Both the position numbers and the translations under genes were made by a program. 64,000 bases of DNA from Shewanella mangrovi. GTDB lineage: Bacteria; Pseudomonadota; Gammaproteobacteria; Enterobacterales; Shewanellaceae. The stretch is from assembly GCF_000753795.1 (NCBI RefSeq), contig NZ_JPEO01000004.1, positions 1-64,000 of the forward strand, read 5' to 3'. Positions 53,341 to 62,785 of the stretch are shown here, piece after piece (within the stretch, counting starts at the first letter, position 1; the number at the start of each line of letters is the position of its first letter). The notes beneath the pieces were generated by a model. The model was not told the origin of the DNA. It saw only the letters and a program-made list of their open reading frames with translations, and did no database searches.

Positions 53341-53775
53341 TTATAACGGGGTGGCAGGCTTCTTCTCGGCTTTTTTCTCCATGCCTTTTTCGTTGCCGCA
53401 TTTGCCTTCATGCTGCATCTTATGGTCGGCGCCACAGGTGCCTTCCTTCATTTTATCGCCTTGTTGTTTCATCATCTCCTTGGCGTCTTTCTTCTCCATC
53501 TTCATCGCGGCTTTGTCGGCGCCACATTTACCTTCGCCGCATTTGCCTTCTTTCATGGCTTTTTTCTCGGCACCACATTTACCATCTTTTTTCATCTTCT
53601 GTTCAGCGCCGCATTTTGCTTCTTTGGCTTTGTCGCCACCGTCTGGCGTCATGAGCTGATAGCCACTGGCGAGCTGCGTCATGCTAAACGGATTGGCGTT
53701 AGCTTCGCTGGCGACTGTGGCAGCCGCTAAACCGCTTAATGCTAATGCCAGTGTTGATACTTTAACTTGATTCAT
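53341..53775 (-). CDS. RiPP metallophore precursor with six Cys-Gly motifs (BufA/HvfA-like)
   Basis: A 144-residue precursor. The signal peptide (1-28, ending SEANA) is followed by NPFSMTQLASGYQLM, close to the NPFxxxxLxxGY region of HvfA precursors. The Lys-rich core holds six cysteines, Cys55, 67, 79, 84, 114 and 126, each in (E/D)(G/A)(K/T)CG; three are exact EGKCG. In the Haemophilus HvfA system such cysteines become oxazolone-thioamide copper ligands through the MNIO enzyme and its partner. The full set MNIO-DUF2063-DoxX follows. Met- and Lys-rich spacers such as MKMEKKDAKEMMKQQGDKMK could also bind copper. Modification and metal are inferred. Confidence 0.92.
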   Translation of the reverse strand: MNQVKVSTLALALSGLAAATVASEANANPFSMTQLASGYQLMTPDGGDKAKEAKCGAEQKMKKDGKCGAEKKAMKEGKCGEGKCGADKAAMKMEKKDAKEMMKQQGDKMKEGTCGADHKMQHEGKCGNEKGMEKKAEKKPATPL

Positions 53776-53875
53776 AGTTCCTTCCTCGATCGTCGATAAG
53801 TTAAACCGCCATATCCGTTGCGTTAAAGCGGGCAGGAGTGGCGATGAGAGCCAGCAAATTGCTGAATTCATACAT

Positions 53876-53904
53876 CTGTCGTTTACAGTGTCGTTTTTAT
53901 TACA
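53876..53904 (-). promoter_or_regulatory. Predicted ECF-type promoter of the metallophore operon
   Basis: On the minus strand TGTAAT (53904-53899), 17 bp, CGACAG (53881-53876). It matches the element before the ECF sigma gene in sequence and spacing and leaves a leader of about 95 nt before the precursor ATG. Confidence 0.6.
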
Positions 53905-54027
53905 CGGATCGCAAAATTATTTTTAAATTATTGCTAGGGAAGATAGCGTCGCGTGGAAAATTGATAGAGCTAACCCCTAATCCACGTTAGTCTGTGGACG
54001 AGTAATGGTGGGATAAGGGAAGGCGCA

Positions 54028-54609
54028 TTGGGAGTCCAAAAACAGGTCGGTATTTTATTGCTAGCCGCGGGTAAAGGAGCACGCTATTCGGCTGCTGGTG
54101 GTGAAGGTAATAAGCTGTTAGCTATGTATCCAAACAAAAATGGTGATCAGGTGCCGCTGCTGGCGTTTTCACTGTCGCAAGCTGTGGCTTCGGGGTTGCC
54201 GGTACGATTAGTGACTCGGCCCGGCGAGGCAGCGATTATCGCGTTAGCGCAACAGTTTGGAGCTGAAGTGAGCTTAATCGACAGTAACGGCTCCAGTGAA
54301 ACCATTGCGGCTGGCGTGCGTGATAGCGCTGATTGGGATGGCTGGTTAATCGCGCCTGCTGATATGGGGTGGTTGCAAAGTGATGATTATCAGCAGGTTG
54401 CAGCAGCGTTAACGACTGATGATGCACAAGCACGGATGATGTTTGAGGAAGTGCCGGGGCATCCGGTGGGGTTTGGCAAAGGCTATTTTGCGCCACTCAG
54501 TCAGTTAACGGGCGATAAAGGCGCGCGTCAGATCTTGGATAACCGCAAACTTGTTCGCTTGGCTGGCCATAGCGGCGTTATTAAAGACGCCGACTTACCT
54601 GCGCATTAG
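54028..54609 (+). CDS. MocA/MobA-like molybdopterin nucleotidyltransferase
   Basis: A 193-residue NTP transferase that probably adds CMP (MocA-type) or GMP to molybdopterin. The signature LLAAGKGARYSAAGGEGNKLL, LPVRLVTRPG, the divalent-metal Asp in WLIAPADMGWLQ and VPGHPVGFGKGYF are those of MocA-like enzymes serving xanthine-oxidase-family enzymes. It starts at TTG with AAGG upstream. Convergent with xdhC and close to the molybdenum hydroxylase that needs its product. Confidence 0.87.
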   Translation: MGVQKQVGILLLAAGKGARYSAAGGEGNKLLAMYPNKNGDQVPLLAFSLSQAVASGLPVRLVTRPGEAAIIALAQQFGAEVSLIDSNGSSETIAAGVRDSADWDGWLIAPADMGWLQSDDYQQVAAALTTDDAQARMMFEEVPGHPVGFGKGYFAPLSQLTGDKGARQILDNRKLVRLAGHSGVIKDADLPAH

Positions 54610-54612
54610 TCA

Positions 54613-55671
54613 TTAAATGGCGCAGCTGGCGCCATCTTCTTCAGTCAAAGGCGCGAGTTGATTCAGTGTGCCTTGTACGACTGGCTTGGCGTTCATGTGT
54701 CCCAAATTCTTGATACGCACGATATCGGCCATAATGGCTAAGCCAATTTCTGCTGGTGTCTTACTGCCAATGGCTAAGCCAATCGGGGCATGAATGCGTG
54801 ACAGCTGCGCTTCAGTCAGCTCGCCAATGCGCTCTAAACGTTCACGGCGTTTAGCGCTGTTGCGACTAGAGCCCATAGCGCCGATATAAAATGCTGGCGT
54901 GTTGATCGCTTCCATCATGGTCAGATCGTCTAAGCGTGGATCGTGGGTCAGCGAAACAATCGCGGTATTGGCGTGGCAGCCCTGCTGTTCCAGATACTTG
55001 GCCGGAAAGGTTTCTAGCAAACGTACGCCAGCAGGCAGTTGTTCAATGTTCGCTACCACACTCGCGCGCGGTTCTAGCAATACCACCTCAAAACCCAGCG
55101 CGTGACCAAACTCCATGCAGTAATGGGCTACCGGTGAGTAACCCGCGACCAGCAAGCGTGGTGCGGCCGCCATACGAATATCGATATTCGGTGTTTGATA
55201 GGTAATGGCGGCGGTAGTGCCGGCAAAATCTTCTTCGACAATGTGCTCACAGGCATTCGGTAACTGCAACTGTTTGCGAATCGCTTGATAGCCTTGCACC
55301 GCATTTAACTGCTGTTGCAGGTAAGCGATAGTGGCTTCGCCTGCGGGCAGATACTCGATCAGAATCTCTAAAATACCGCCGCAGGGCAGGGTGACTTCTG
55401 GCGCGAGTTCGCCATCACCGTAACGTACCACTTGCGATGCTTGTTGCCAGCGGCCATCAGCAATCTGCTTGATAAAGTGTTCTTCAACACAGCCGCCAGA
55501 CAAGGAGCCCTCTTGGCGTCCATCTTGGGTCGCCACCAACAAACTGCCCGGTGAACGCGGCGATGAACCCCACGTATGTAACACGGTACACAGCCAAACC
55601 GGTACTGATTCAGCCCAGTTGATCGCTTGTTGTAATACGCGAGCATCGAGTGGTTGCGAGAGATAGGACAT
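54613..55671 (-). CDS. XdhC-family molybdenum-cofactor insertion chaperone
   Basis: A 352-residue protein. The N-terminal XdhC/CoxI domain includes VLHTWGSSPRSPGSLLVATQDG and GSLSGGCVEEHF; the C-terminal Rossmann domain has RLLVAGYSPVAHYC, VSLTHDPRLDD and YIGAMGSSRNSAKRRERL. XdhC proteins bind Mo cofactor, assist sulfuration and insert it into xanthine-dehydrogenase-family enzymes. It follows the hydroxylase genes on the same strand but a terminator lies between. Confidence 0.93.
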   Translation of the reverse strand: MSYLSQPLDARVLQQAINWAESVPVWLCTVLHTWGSSPRSPGSLLVATQDGRQEGSLSGGCVEEHFIKQIADGRWQQASQVVRYGDGELAPEVTLPCGGILEILIEYLPAGEATIAYLQQQLNAVQGYQAIRKQLQLPNACEHIVEEDFAGTTAAITYQTPNIDIRMAAAPRLLVAGYSPVAHYCMEFGHALGFEVVLLEPRASVVANIEQLPAGVRLLETFPAKYLEQQGCHANTAIVSLTHDPRLDDLTMMEAINTPAFYIGAMGSSRNSAKRRERLERIGELTEAQLSRIHAPIGLAIGSKTPAEIGLAIMADIVRIKNLGHMNAKPVVQGTLNQLAPLTEEDGASCAI

Positions 55672-55725
55672 AGAACAGCTCCTGAATTCATTGGCGTGAT
55701 GCGCCGATCACGCCATACAAAAGAT

Positions 55726-55751
55726 GAAACAAGCCCGACGCTTTGTCGGGC
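55726..55751 (-). terminator. Terminator after the molybdenum hydroxylase operon
   Basis: GCCCGAC/GTCGGGC stem (55733-55751) followed by TTGTTTC on the minus strand, 8 bp after the large-subunit stop. Confidence 0.75.
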
Positions 55752-55758
55752 CGAAACA

Positions 55759-58062
55759 CTAGGCTTTAAGGGCCGCTTTCACGTCGTCTGGTGTCATTGG
55801 GATCTTACGCAGACGTACACCAACCGCATTGTAGATGGCGTTGGCAATCGCTGGGGCAACAGGGGTTACCGCAGGTTCACCCAAACCTGATGGCGCGTAG
55901 TCATTCTTCACGAACTCAACTTTCACCTCAGGGGTTTGGCCGATACGCAGCGGCGTGTAAGTATCAAAATTGAGATCTCTGAACTTACCGTTTACCAGCT
56001 TGGTGCCTTCATACAGTGCCATTGAGAGACCCCAAAGCGCGGCCCCCTGACATTGTGCTTCAGCGCCATTTGGATCAACGATGATGCCCGCATCAACCGC
56101 TACATGCAGTTTTTCAACATGCACTAAGCCAGTGTCGCGTTCTACTTTCACTTGTACCGCTACGGCGACCCAAGTTGGCATATCACGTTCTTGACCGAAG
56201 GTAGAAGCGATACCGATGCCGCTGTCTTTTGGCAGCTCTTTACCGTAGCCGATCATTTCAGCGGCTTGTTTCAGTACAGCCGCCTGACGGCTAGCGCCGC
56301 CCGAAGCAATAGGGCCTGATCCTGCGTTACGTCCTTCAGCAGTTAAGTGCTCTAGACGAAACGCCAGTGGATCAACGCCCGCGTGGTGTGCGGCTTCATC
56401 GATAAAGCTTTCGACGGCCCAACCTACCCAGCCTGGGCTTACTGAACGCAACCAACCGGGACGGAAGGTGTCGTTGGCCAAGTCATTCGATACGGCACGC
56501 ACTTTTTGTGCGCCGACGTTGTACCAGTGATCCGCACCGGCGATGGAGAACGGATCGTACGGTTGGCCATTGGTACCTTTCGGCATAAACACTGGGATCA
56601 TCACTTCGGTTGGCCAGCCAGCCGTTGCGTGGTGTTCCATCGCGAGTACATGTTTCTCGCCATCAAAGGCCATTTTTAGCTGCTGCAGCGAGGCAGAGCG
56701 CGGGCTATCGAACTGCAAATCTTGCTCGCGAGTGAACACTAACTTCACTGGCTTACCACCAAGCGCTTTAGACGCCAGCGCCGCTGGAATAGTGTAGTCA
56801 CCGTTCAAACGACGGCCGAAACCACCGCCGAGCATGTAAGCGCGAATAACCACTTGGTCTTCCGGTACTTGCAACGCTGCTGCTGCCACTGGCAGCGTCA
56901 GTGATTGCCATTGGCAACCTGAGTGGATTTCCCATACGCCATCTTCATTTTGGAATACGGTAGCATTCAGCGGTTCCATTTGCGCGTGCAGTACGGTATC
57001 GGTGATGTACTCGTGTTCGATGGTGGATGCGGCTTTAGCAAATACGGGATCAGTGTTGGTATCGCCAGTATCCAAAATTGCGCCTTTGCTGACATCTTTC
57101 AGCAACTCACGACCGTGGTTGATGATGTCAGCTTCAGAGACTTTCGCCGCTGGGCCAGCTTGCCATTCTACTTTCACCAACTCAGAGGCTTTTTTGGCTG
57201 CATAGTAGCTGCTTGCCAAAACCACCACCCAACCGGGTACGGTGTTGCTTGGGTCATCCAAGGTGATGAATTGTTGATAGCCTTTAACCGCTTTGGCGGC
57301 GCTGTCATCGACTGACAACACTTTTGAGCCGTAACGGGTTGGCGGCAAAATTGGCGCGGCGTACACCATGCCTTCAATGTTGGCATCAATCCCAAACACG
57401 GTTTGACCGGTGGTTTTGTTGTTGATGTCCAAGCCACGCACTTGTTGGCCAATCAGCTTCAGCTCTTCATTTGGCTTCAGCTCCAGTTTTTTCAGCTCAT
57501 CTTCGGTGAATTGGCGGTTAACGCCTTGGGCGATCAGCTCGCCATAACCGATAGATTTTTTGCCGCAAATCACTTGGCCTTTGCTGGCATGACACAAACG
57601 TTTTGGTACGCCCCACAGCTTAGCTGCGGCTTCAATCAGTGCGGTACGGCCGGCGGCACCCGCTTGACGATAGATGTTCCAGCTTTGTGATACTGACCAG
57701 CTACCACCGGTGACCATCAGGCCCCATTTTTTGTGGCTATCAACGTGGATGATTTCGACATCATCCCAATCCGCTTCCAGCTCATCAGCCAGAATACGCG
57801 CGATAGAGGTACCTACGTGTTGGCCCATTTCGGCGCGGATGATGTTCACTTTGACCTTGCCATCGCTATCGATGGAGTACCACAGTGATGGTTCATACAC
57901 AGATGATGCATTTGGCAATGGTTTGCCATCATCTGTCGCTGGGTCCATTGCCGCAAACGCTGCACGAGGGAAACCAAAGCTAACACCTGCGGCTGTCATC
58001 GCGACCAAAAAGCCACGACGGGTCATGCCAGTGCCGTTGTCCTTATTAGGCAGTCTGCTCAT
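55759..58062 (-). CDS. Tat-exported molybdopterin subunit of an aldehyde/isoquinoline oxidoreductase
   Basis: A 767-residue large subunit of the xanthine-oxidase family, IorB/aldehyde-dehydrogenase type. A Tat signal ([18 protein letters not shown], ending AAFA) sends it to the periplasm. It contains the duplicated molybdopterin domains with [31 protein letters not shown] and the active-site Glu expected in [17 protein letters not shown] near the C-terminus. It lacks FAD and cytosolic domains. Substrate is probably an aldehyde or N-heterocycle; electrons leave via the [2Fe-2S] subunit and the cytochrome encoded just upstream. Its start overlaps the small-subunit stop by 17 bp. Confidence 0.9.
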   Translation of the reverse strand: MSRLPNKDNGTGMTRRGFLVAMTAAGVSFGFPRAAFAAMDPATDDGKPLPNASSVYEPSLWYSIDSDGKVKVNIIRAEMGQHVGTSIARILADELEADWDDVEIIHVDSHKKWGLMVTGGSWSVSQSWNIYRQAGAAGRTALIEAAAKLWGVPKRLCHASKGQVICGKKSIGYGELIAQGVNRQFTEDELKKLELKPNEELKLIGQQVRGLDINNKTTGQTVFGIDANIEGMVYAAPILPPTRYGSKVLSVDDSAAKAVKGYQQFITLDDPSNTVPGWVVVLASSYYAAKKASELVKVEWQAGPAAKVSEADIINHGRELLKDVSKGAILDTGDTNTDPVFAKAASTIEHEYITDTVLHAQMEPLNATVFQNEDGVWEIHSGCQWQSLTLPVAAAALQVPEDQVVIRAYMLGGGFGRRLNGDYTIPAALASKALGGKPVKLVFTREQDLQFDSPRSASLQQLKMAFDGEKHVLAMEHHATAGWPTEVMIPVFMPKGTNGQPYDPFSIAGADHWYNVGAQKVRAVSNDLANDTFRPGWLRSVSPGWVGWAVESFIDEAAHHAGVDPLAFRLEHLTAEGRNAGSGPIASGGASRQAAVLKQAAEMIGYGKELPKDSGIGIASTFGQERDMPTWVAVAVQVKVERDTGLVHVEKLHVAVDAGIIVDPNGAEAQCQGAALWGLSMALYEGTKLVNGKFRDLNFDTYTPLRIGQTPEVKVEFVKNDYAPSGLGEPAVTPVAPAIANAIYNAVGVRLRKIPMTPDDVKAALKA

Positions 58063-58531
58063 CTTTGCCTCCCTGCATACTCATGGTATTAGCGGCTTCA
58101 CGTACCGCTTCACGAATACGAACGTAGGTCATACAGCGGCAGATGTTGCCACTCATTACTGCGTCGATATCTTCATCGGTTGGATTTGGAATATCTTTCA
58201 GCAGCGCCGCAGCTTGCATGATTTGACCTGATTGGCAGTAACCGCATTGTGGTACTTGCTGCTTTTGCCAAGCCACTTGCACTGGGTGAGTGCCTTGTTC
58301 AGACAGACCTTCAATGGTGGTGATTTCAGCGCCTTCGACAGCAGAGAGTGGTGTGGTGCAAGAACGGGTCGCGCGGCCACCCACATGTACAGTACACGCA
58401 CCGCAAGTCCCAATACCGCAACCAAATTTGGTGCCGGTCATGTTCAGTTCATCACGGATAACCCACAGTAGTGGAGTGTCACCGTCTACATCGACAGCCA
58501 CTGGCTTGCCGTTCAAAATAAATTTAGCCAT
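58046..58531 (-). CDS. [2Fe-2S] subunit of the molybdenum hydroxylase
   Basis: A 161-residue small subunit with both clusters. The plant-type ferredoxin site is [15 protein letters not shown] plus a later Cys (ATRSC), and the C-terminal cluster site is [12 protein letters not shown] with ICRCMTY. It has no signal peptide and is expected to be carried across the membrane with the Tat-exported large subunit. A second ATG three codons upstream is possible. Confidence 0.95.
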   Translation of the reverse strand: MAKFILNGKPVAVDVDGDTPLLWVIRDELNMTGTKFGCGIGTCGACTVHVGGRATRSCTTPLSAVEGAEITTIEGLSEQGTHPVQVAWQKQQVPQCGYCQSGQIMQAAALLKDIPNPTDEDIDAVMSGNICRCMTYVRIREAVREAANTMSMQGGKDEQTA

Positions 58532-58551
58532 GTTACTCACTTCTCCCGTGA

Positions 58552-59844
58552 TTATTGCTCAAAACGGGGTTGACGACGGATCTCACCCACACGCTGTTTT
58601 AGGTTTGGCCAAGGTTGTTCACCTGCGGCTTGACGCAGGTAGGCAGCCAGTGCGGTGATATCTTCATCGCTCAGTGCATCACGGAAGGCTGGCATAACCA
58701 CGCCTTTGATACCTTGATTGGCGCGGAAACCATCCAAAATCACGTTGATGAGGTTGGTTGGATCTTGCAAATGAACTGCTGAACCTAAGGCCAATAATGG
58801 ACGGCCTTTCACCAGTTTTTGCTTGCTGTAGTGGCAAGATTGGCAAGATGCAGCATACAAGCGGGCACCTTGGTGCGTACGCAGATCTGGCAATTTTTGC
58901 GCTGCTACGGCTTTGGTCAGCGCTGGGCTTTGTGCAGGGTCTTCGCTCACGTTACCGGCTTTATCCGCAAAGTAAGTGGCGATGGCTTTGATATCGTCTT
59001 TAGACAGTGCTGCCAAACCATCATGTACCACTGGCGCCATTGGGCCGCCGGCACTGCCGTGGAATGGAGAGTTACCTGTGCTCAGATATTCAAAGAAATC
59101 TTGTTCGCGCCATTTCAGTGGTGAAGTGCTTGAGGCGGTCAGCGATGGTGCGATCCAGCCATCAATGGCCGCGCCGCTGTACATTTGATCACGTTTTTCA
59201 CCGCCAAGGGCGTTACGTGGGGTATGGCAAGCACCGCAGTGGGCAATACCTTCCGCCAGATAAGCGCCGCGATTCCACTCGGCCGACTTGTCGCTGTTAG
59301 GTTTGAAATCACTGGTGTCAGCAAACAGCATTTTCCATCCCGCTTGCAGGAAGCGAATGTTCAATGGGAACGGAATGCCGTTCTCTTTCTTGGTTTGCTG
59401 CACAGGTGCAACAGACGACATGATATAAGCGTAAACGGCTTTGATATCGTCATCGCTCATCTTGTTAAAATGTTCAAAAGGAAACGCCGGTAACAGATGG
59501 CTACCATCACGGCTCACACCGGTGCGCATGGCACGAATGAAAGCTTCTTCTGACCAGTTACCGATCCCTGTCGCTTGGTCTGGCGTAATGTTGCTGGAAT
59601 AGATAGTGCCGAAATCAGAATGCATTTCATAGTTGCCAGCGAAAGGCTTGCCACCTGGCGCAGTATGACAAGTACTACAGTAGCCTGCCGCTGCTAAAAC
59701 CTTACCCTTTGCAATCATGTCCGATGAAAACTGATCCTTGGCTGGTGGCGTTATCGGAGCGATCGATGGATGCCAGGCATAAACGCCAAAGCCAACCAAT
59801 ACGACGACCACTGCGATGAGCACGCTGTATAAACCGCGTTTCAT
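58552..59844 (-). CDS. Triheme cytochrome c of the molybdenum hydroxylase complex
   Basis: A 430-residue cytochrome with an N-terminal signal anchor ([20 protein letters not shown]) and three CxxCH heme sites: [25 protein letters not shown] and SCQSCHYSK, each in its own domain with a distal Met (such as [16 protein letters not shown] and [11 protein letters not shown] regions). The same gene set is known from periplasmic aldehyde dehydrogenases of acetic acid bacteria, where the cytochrome passes electrons to quinone. First gene of the three-gene operon. Confidence 0.93.
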   Translation of the reverse strand: MKRGLYSVLIAVVVVLVGFGVYAWHPSIAPITPPAKDQFSSDMIAKGKVLAAAGYCSTCHTAPGGKPFAGNYEMHSDFGTIYSSNITPDQATGIGNWSEEAFIRAMRTGVSRDGSHLLPAFPFEHFNKMSDDDIKAVYAYIMSSVAPVQQTKKENGIPFPLNIRFLQAGWKMLFADTSDFKPNSDKSAEWNRGAYLAEGIAHCGACHTPRNALGGEKRDQMYSGAAIDGWIAPSLTASSTSPLKWREQDFFEYLSTGNSPFHGSAGGPMAPVVHDGLAALSKDDIKAIATYFADKAGNVSEDPAQSPALTKAVAAQKLPDLRTHQGARLYAASCQSCHYSKQKLVKGRPLLALGSAVHLQDPTNLINVILDGFRANQGIKGVVMPAFRDALSDEDITALAAYLRQAAGEQPWPNLKQRVGEIRRQPRFEQ

Positions 59845-59859
59845 ATCACATTGCCTCAT

Positions 59860-60499
59860 GAATTTTATTAAGTTGTTTTTTTAGATAGTGGAGTGGATGC
59901 CACCATCCTTGTGAAAGTCGCTTCGTTATCCTTGCTGCGACGCAGGGTGTGTGCTTGTCACATCTTGATATTCTAATGTGATCAAGTTAACAAAACATCG
60001 CTAGTGTAAACCATAATCCCCTTATCGGTGAAGAGGTTATAGCTGTTTAGCAAATGAATTTTTTCGTCGTTCCAGTACCGATTTTGCAAAGCCATACGCA
60101 TCATTAGCCGGTGACCCACGCTAACTAATTCAATTTCCACAGTAAATTTAAGGATTAGGGATTACTGAGATATTACTGATATTGGCTAATCGGTTAGGTC
60201 TTACACAGTGGGTATTTTTAATTCACTCTTTATCCGGTTTTGCTGATACAGCGAGATGTGTATGTGAGCGTGTTAATGGGTCAGTGAAAATTAGTTACCA
60301 CAAACTTGACTAAAAAGCTCAACCAATACTTTAGTATTAGGATTTTTGGCGTAAAATAACCAATATTCAACGCATCCATCGCTGAAATATCGTCATTTTC
60401 ATGTTGGCGAATCACGATTTCAGCCGCAAGACCGAGAAAATCGTGGCGTATACCTAGCTCATACGCCGAGTCGTCTATTTTGCTGTTTCGGGAGTATTC
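59860..60499. other. 640-bp gene-poor region between divergent transcription units
   Basis: This is the longest gap in the window. It should hold the promoters of the cytochrome operon (minus) and the MFS gene (plus). TGTGATCAAGTTAACA at 59977-59992 resembles a CRP site with one imperfect arm. An open frame on the minus strand at 60281-60532 has no ribosome-binding site I can see and overlaps the MFS start, so I do not accept it as a gene. No RNA gene or repeat is evident. Confidence 0.5.
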
Positions 60500-61705
60500 A
60501 TGAGCGCAAATGGTAAGCAGGTGATCAGTCATAGCTCGATCGGCCTGACCTTATTTTCTTTAGCCATCGGCACTTTTCTATTGGGATTGACTGAGTTTTC
60601 GGTGATGCCAATGCTGCCGTTGATCGCCGAAACCTTTAATGTCTCCACTGGTAAAGTCGGACAGGTGATCAGTGCCTACGCGGCTGGCGTGGTGGTGGGC
60701 GCACCATTGCTGATGATGTTAACGCCAAAAATGAATCGCCGCTCTGCGTTGGTGCTGTTTGCCGCTATGATTTTTGCCTTCAACGGCTTGAGTGCGCTGG
60801 CGGGGTCGTTTGAACAGATGGTGTTGTTCCGCTTTTTAAGTGGCTTACCTCATGGCGCCTATTTTGGTACTGCGCTGTTATTTGGTGCGCGTTTAGCGCC
60901 GGAAGGCCGCAGCACCCTGTATATGTCACGCGTATTTTCGGGACTCACCATTGCCACCATCGTCGGCGTGCCGCTGGCCACATTGCTGGCGCAAAACATC
61001 AGTTGGCGCTGGGCCTTAGTCTTAGTCTCTGCGGGTGCCTTTATCGCGTGTCTATTGTTGTGGCGGGTGCTGCCATCGTTGGAGGCTGAAGGAGAAGGAT
61101 TGAAAAAAGATTTAGCAGTACTGAAAGATCCGCTGATCTGGCCGATTGTCGGTATCGGCGTGATTGGCTTTGGCGGCGTGTTCTGCCTCTATACCTATTT
61201 AGCCGATACTATGCTGTCGGTGACCAAAGTGCCTGAATACTACATCTCCATTGCGATGGTGATTTTTGGTGTAGGTTCTACCGTCGGTAACTGGCTACTC
61301 GGACACGTGCGCGATCGCGTGGTGGCTAAGGTTACTGGCATGGTGTTGCTCTATTGTATTGTGTTGGCGATTACCTATGTTCAGGCCGCTACCAATGTGT
61401 GGTTCCTGTTCTTGGTGGTGTTCCTGCTGGGTGCTAGCTTAGGTTTGACTACCGTTATCCAAGCCATGCTGATGCGCGTGGCTAAGGGGGGGCATGCGGT
61501 GATTGGTGCGCTATTACAATGTGCATTTAACTCAGCGAATGCGATTGGTCCAGTTGCGGGTAGTTATATCTTTCTTAACGGCTATGCTGCCAATGATACG
61601 GGCTATATTTCAGCCATATTGTTTGCGGGTGGCTTCGTGATGTGGCTGGTCAGCCGTATTCAAGGACGTCAACGCAACCAAGAACTCGAGTCGGTTGGTT
61701 CATAA
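60500..61705 (+). CDS. MFS efflux transporter, AraJ-like (DHA1)
   Basis: A 401-residue major facilitator with 12 predicted helices. The N-terminal motif TEFSVMPMLPLIAETFNVSTGKVGQVISAYAAGVVVGAP and RFLSGLPHGAYFGTALLFGARLAP are typical of the DHA1 sugar/arabinose efflux (AraJ/YdhP) group. GGGAG precedes the ATG. Substrate is unknown; it could export arabinose-like sugars or drugs. A terminator follows. Confidence 0.88.
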   Translation: MSANGKQVISHSSIGLTLFSLAIGTFLLGLTEFSVMPMLPLIAETFNVSTGKVGQVISAYAAGVVVGAPLLMMLTPKMNRRSALVLFAAMIFAFNGLSALAGSFEQMVLFRFLSGLPHGAYFGTALLFGARLAPEGRSTLYMSRVFSGLTIATIVGVPLATLLAQNISWRWALVLVSAGAFIACLLLWRVLPSLEAEGEGLKKDLAVLKDPLIWPIVGIGVIGFGGVFCLYTYLADTMLSVTKVPEYYISIAMVIFGVGSTVGNWLLGHVRDRVVAKVTGMVLLYCIVLAITYVQAATNVWFLFLVVFLLGASLGLTTVIQAMLMRVAKGGHAVIGALLQCAFNSANAIGPVAGSYIFLNGYAANDTGYISAILFAGGFVMWLVSRIQGRQRNQELESVGS

Positions 61706-61740
61706 GCAAACTGACTTAAAAGGTTCATTTACAGATGAAT

Positions 61741-61771
61741 AAAAAAGCCCTCGAACACTGAGGGCTTTTTT
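61741..61771. terminator. Terminator between MFS and TorF-like genes
   Basis: AAAAAAGCCCTC-GAACACT-GAGGGCTTTTTT, symmetrical with A and T runs, between convergent genes. Confidence 0.93.
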
Positions 61772-61818
61772 ATTCGCGCATGTTTTGGCGCTGTTGTGTA
61801 AGTGCAATGCTGAGAACA

Positions 61819-62490
61819 TCAAAAGGAAAACGTTTTCGAAAGGCCAAATAGCAAACGGGTATCACCATAGCTGGAGAGCGTTGTGTTGTGTACGCCAGCC
61901 GATAAGTTAAAGCCACGCAGATCATAGTTACCGGTAATTTCCCAATGAATATAGTTATTGGAATCTTCCCAAGACCATTTATCTTTATTCAGACTCTGCG
62001 AGCGGTCTACGGCAAGATAGAGCGAGGCGTTATCGGTTAAGGGAACGTTTTGTGCGAGTTTCACCACGAAATGTCCCGCGCCAGTACCAAAATAGTCCCA
62101 GGCATATCCGGTGGTTAACTTGGTTTCTCGGTAGCTGAGCGCCGCGAGTGTCTCGGTATAGTCCAGCGTTTCACTGCTTGCTGCTCCCCAATAAGAGTAT
62201 TTGGCCACGCCCACATCAAATGACCAGTTTGAAGCTATGGCTTGGCTAAATCCGGCATAGATATCTGTCGCAACATCGGTGTCAAAATGTTCCATACTGC
62301 CAGCCCATCGCCCACGGTAAACGCCAGTATCTTTATTCCAGTCGAGTACGCCCTGCAAGGCAGGGTTATTCTGCGTCAAGCTGATGCCGTTGAATGGATA
62401 GTCGTTATAACCGTTGAGAGCTAGAGTGGTAGCTACTGCGCTAAAAGGCTGTATGCCAAGCACGCACATGACGGCGAACAAACTTCTCAT
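61819..62490 (-). CDS. TorF-family putative outer-membrane porin
   Basis: A 223-residue protein with a signal peptide (ending SAVA, about residue 20). YNDYPFNGISLTQNNPALQGVLDW and VYRGRWAGSMEHFDT match the TorF (TIGR02001) family, where SNYxFRGISQTxxxPAxQG is typical. Alternating aromatic beta strands and a C-terminal Phe (KTFSF) fit an outer-membrane barrel. Function is not established. Confidence 0.8.
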   Translation of the reverse strand: MRSLFAVMCVLGIQPFSAVATTLALNGYNDYPFNGISLTQNNPALQGVLDWNKDTGVYRGRWAGSMEHFDTDVATDIYAGFSQAIASNWSFDVGVAKYSYWGAASSETLDYTETLAALSYRETKLTTGYAWDYFGTGAGHFVVKLAQNVPLTDNASLYLAVDRSQSLNKDKWSWEDSNNYIHWEITGNYDLRGFNLSAGVHNTTLSSYGDTRLLFGLSKTFSF

Positions 62491-62785
62491 AGCAAGCTCC
62501 TCTGCTGAAGATGGTGTGACGTATATTTTATGGGGGCGCGCAGTAATACGCTTTTGCTGTGCTTAACGTGCTTGGAGAAGCTGCCGTAATCGGTGCAGTT
62601 ATCAAAATATAGCAACAGATCGGTAACTTTGTGGGCTCGGCCAAAATTATTGGCTAATCATTTGAATAAGCAAAAACTTATTCATCATCCGTCCTTCTGA
62701 AATTAAAAGATGGTGTCCTGTACTGGCGAAAAAGGTTTTTCGACTATTCTTGTTGATAGGTGTCAAAGGGTGGGTAGGTTGTAAT

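Noticed and set aside
53295..53730. Plus-strand frames opposite the metallophore precursor
   Set aside because: Their Phe/His/Ser-rich composition is the complement of the Lys/Cys/Gly-rich core; three overlapping frames are open, as expected from codon bias.
55759..59844. Classical xanthine dehydrogenase linked to guanine deaminase
   Set aside because: The large subunit has a Tat signal and a cytochrome partner and there is no FAD subunit, so it is a periplasmic enzyme of the IorAB/aldehyde dehydrogenase type.
60281..60532. Minus-strand 83-codon frame upstream of the MFS gene
   Set aside because: It overlaps the MFS start on the opposite strand, shows no ribosome-binding site and has no recognisable protein features.
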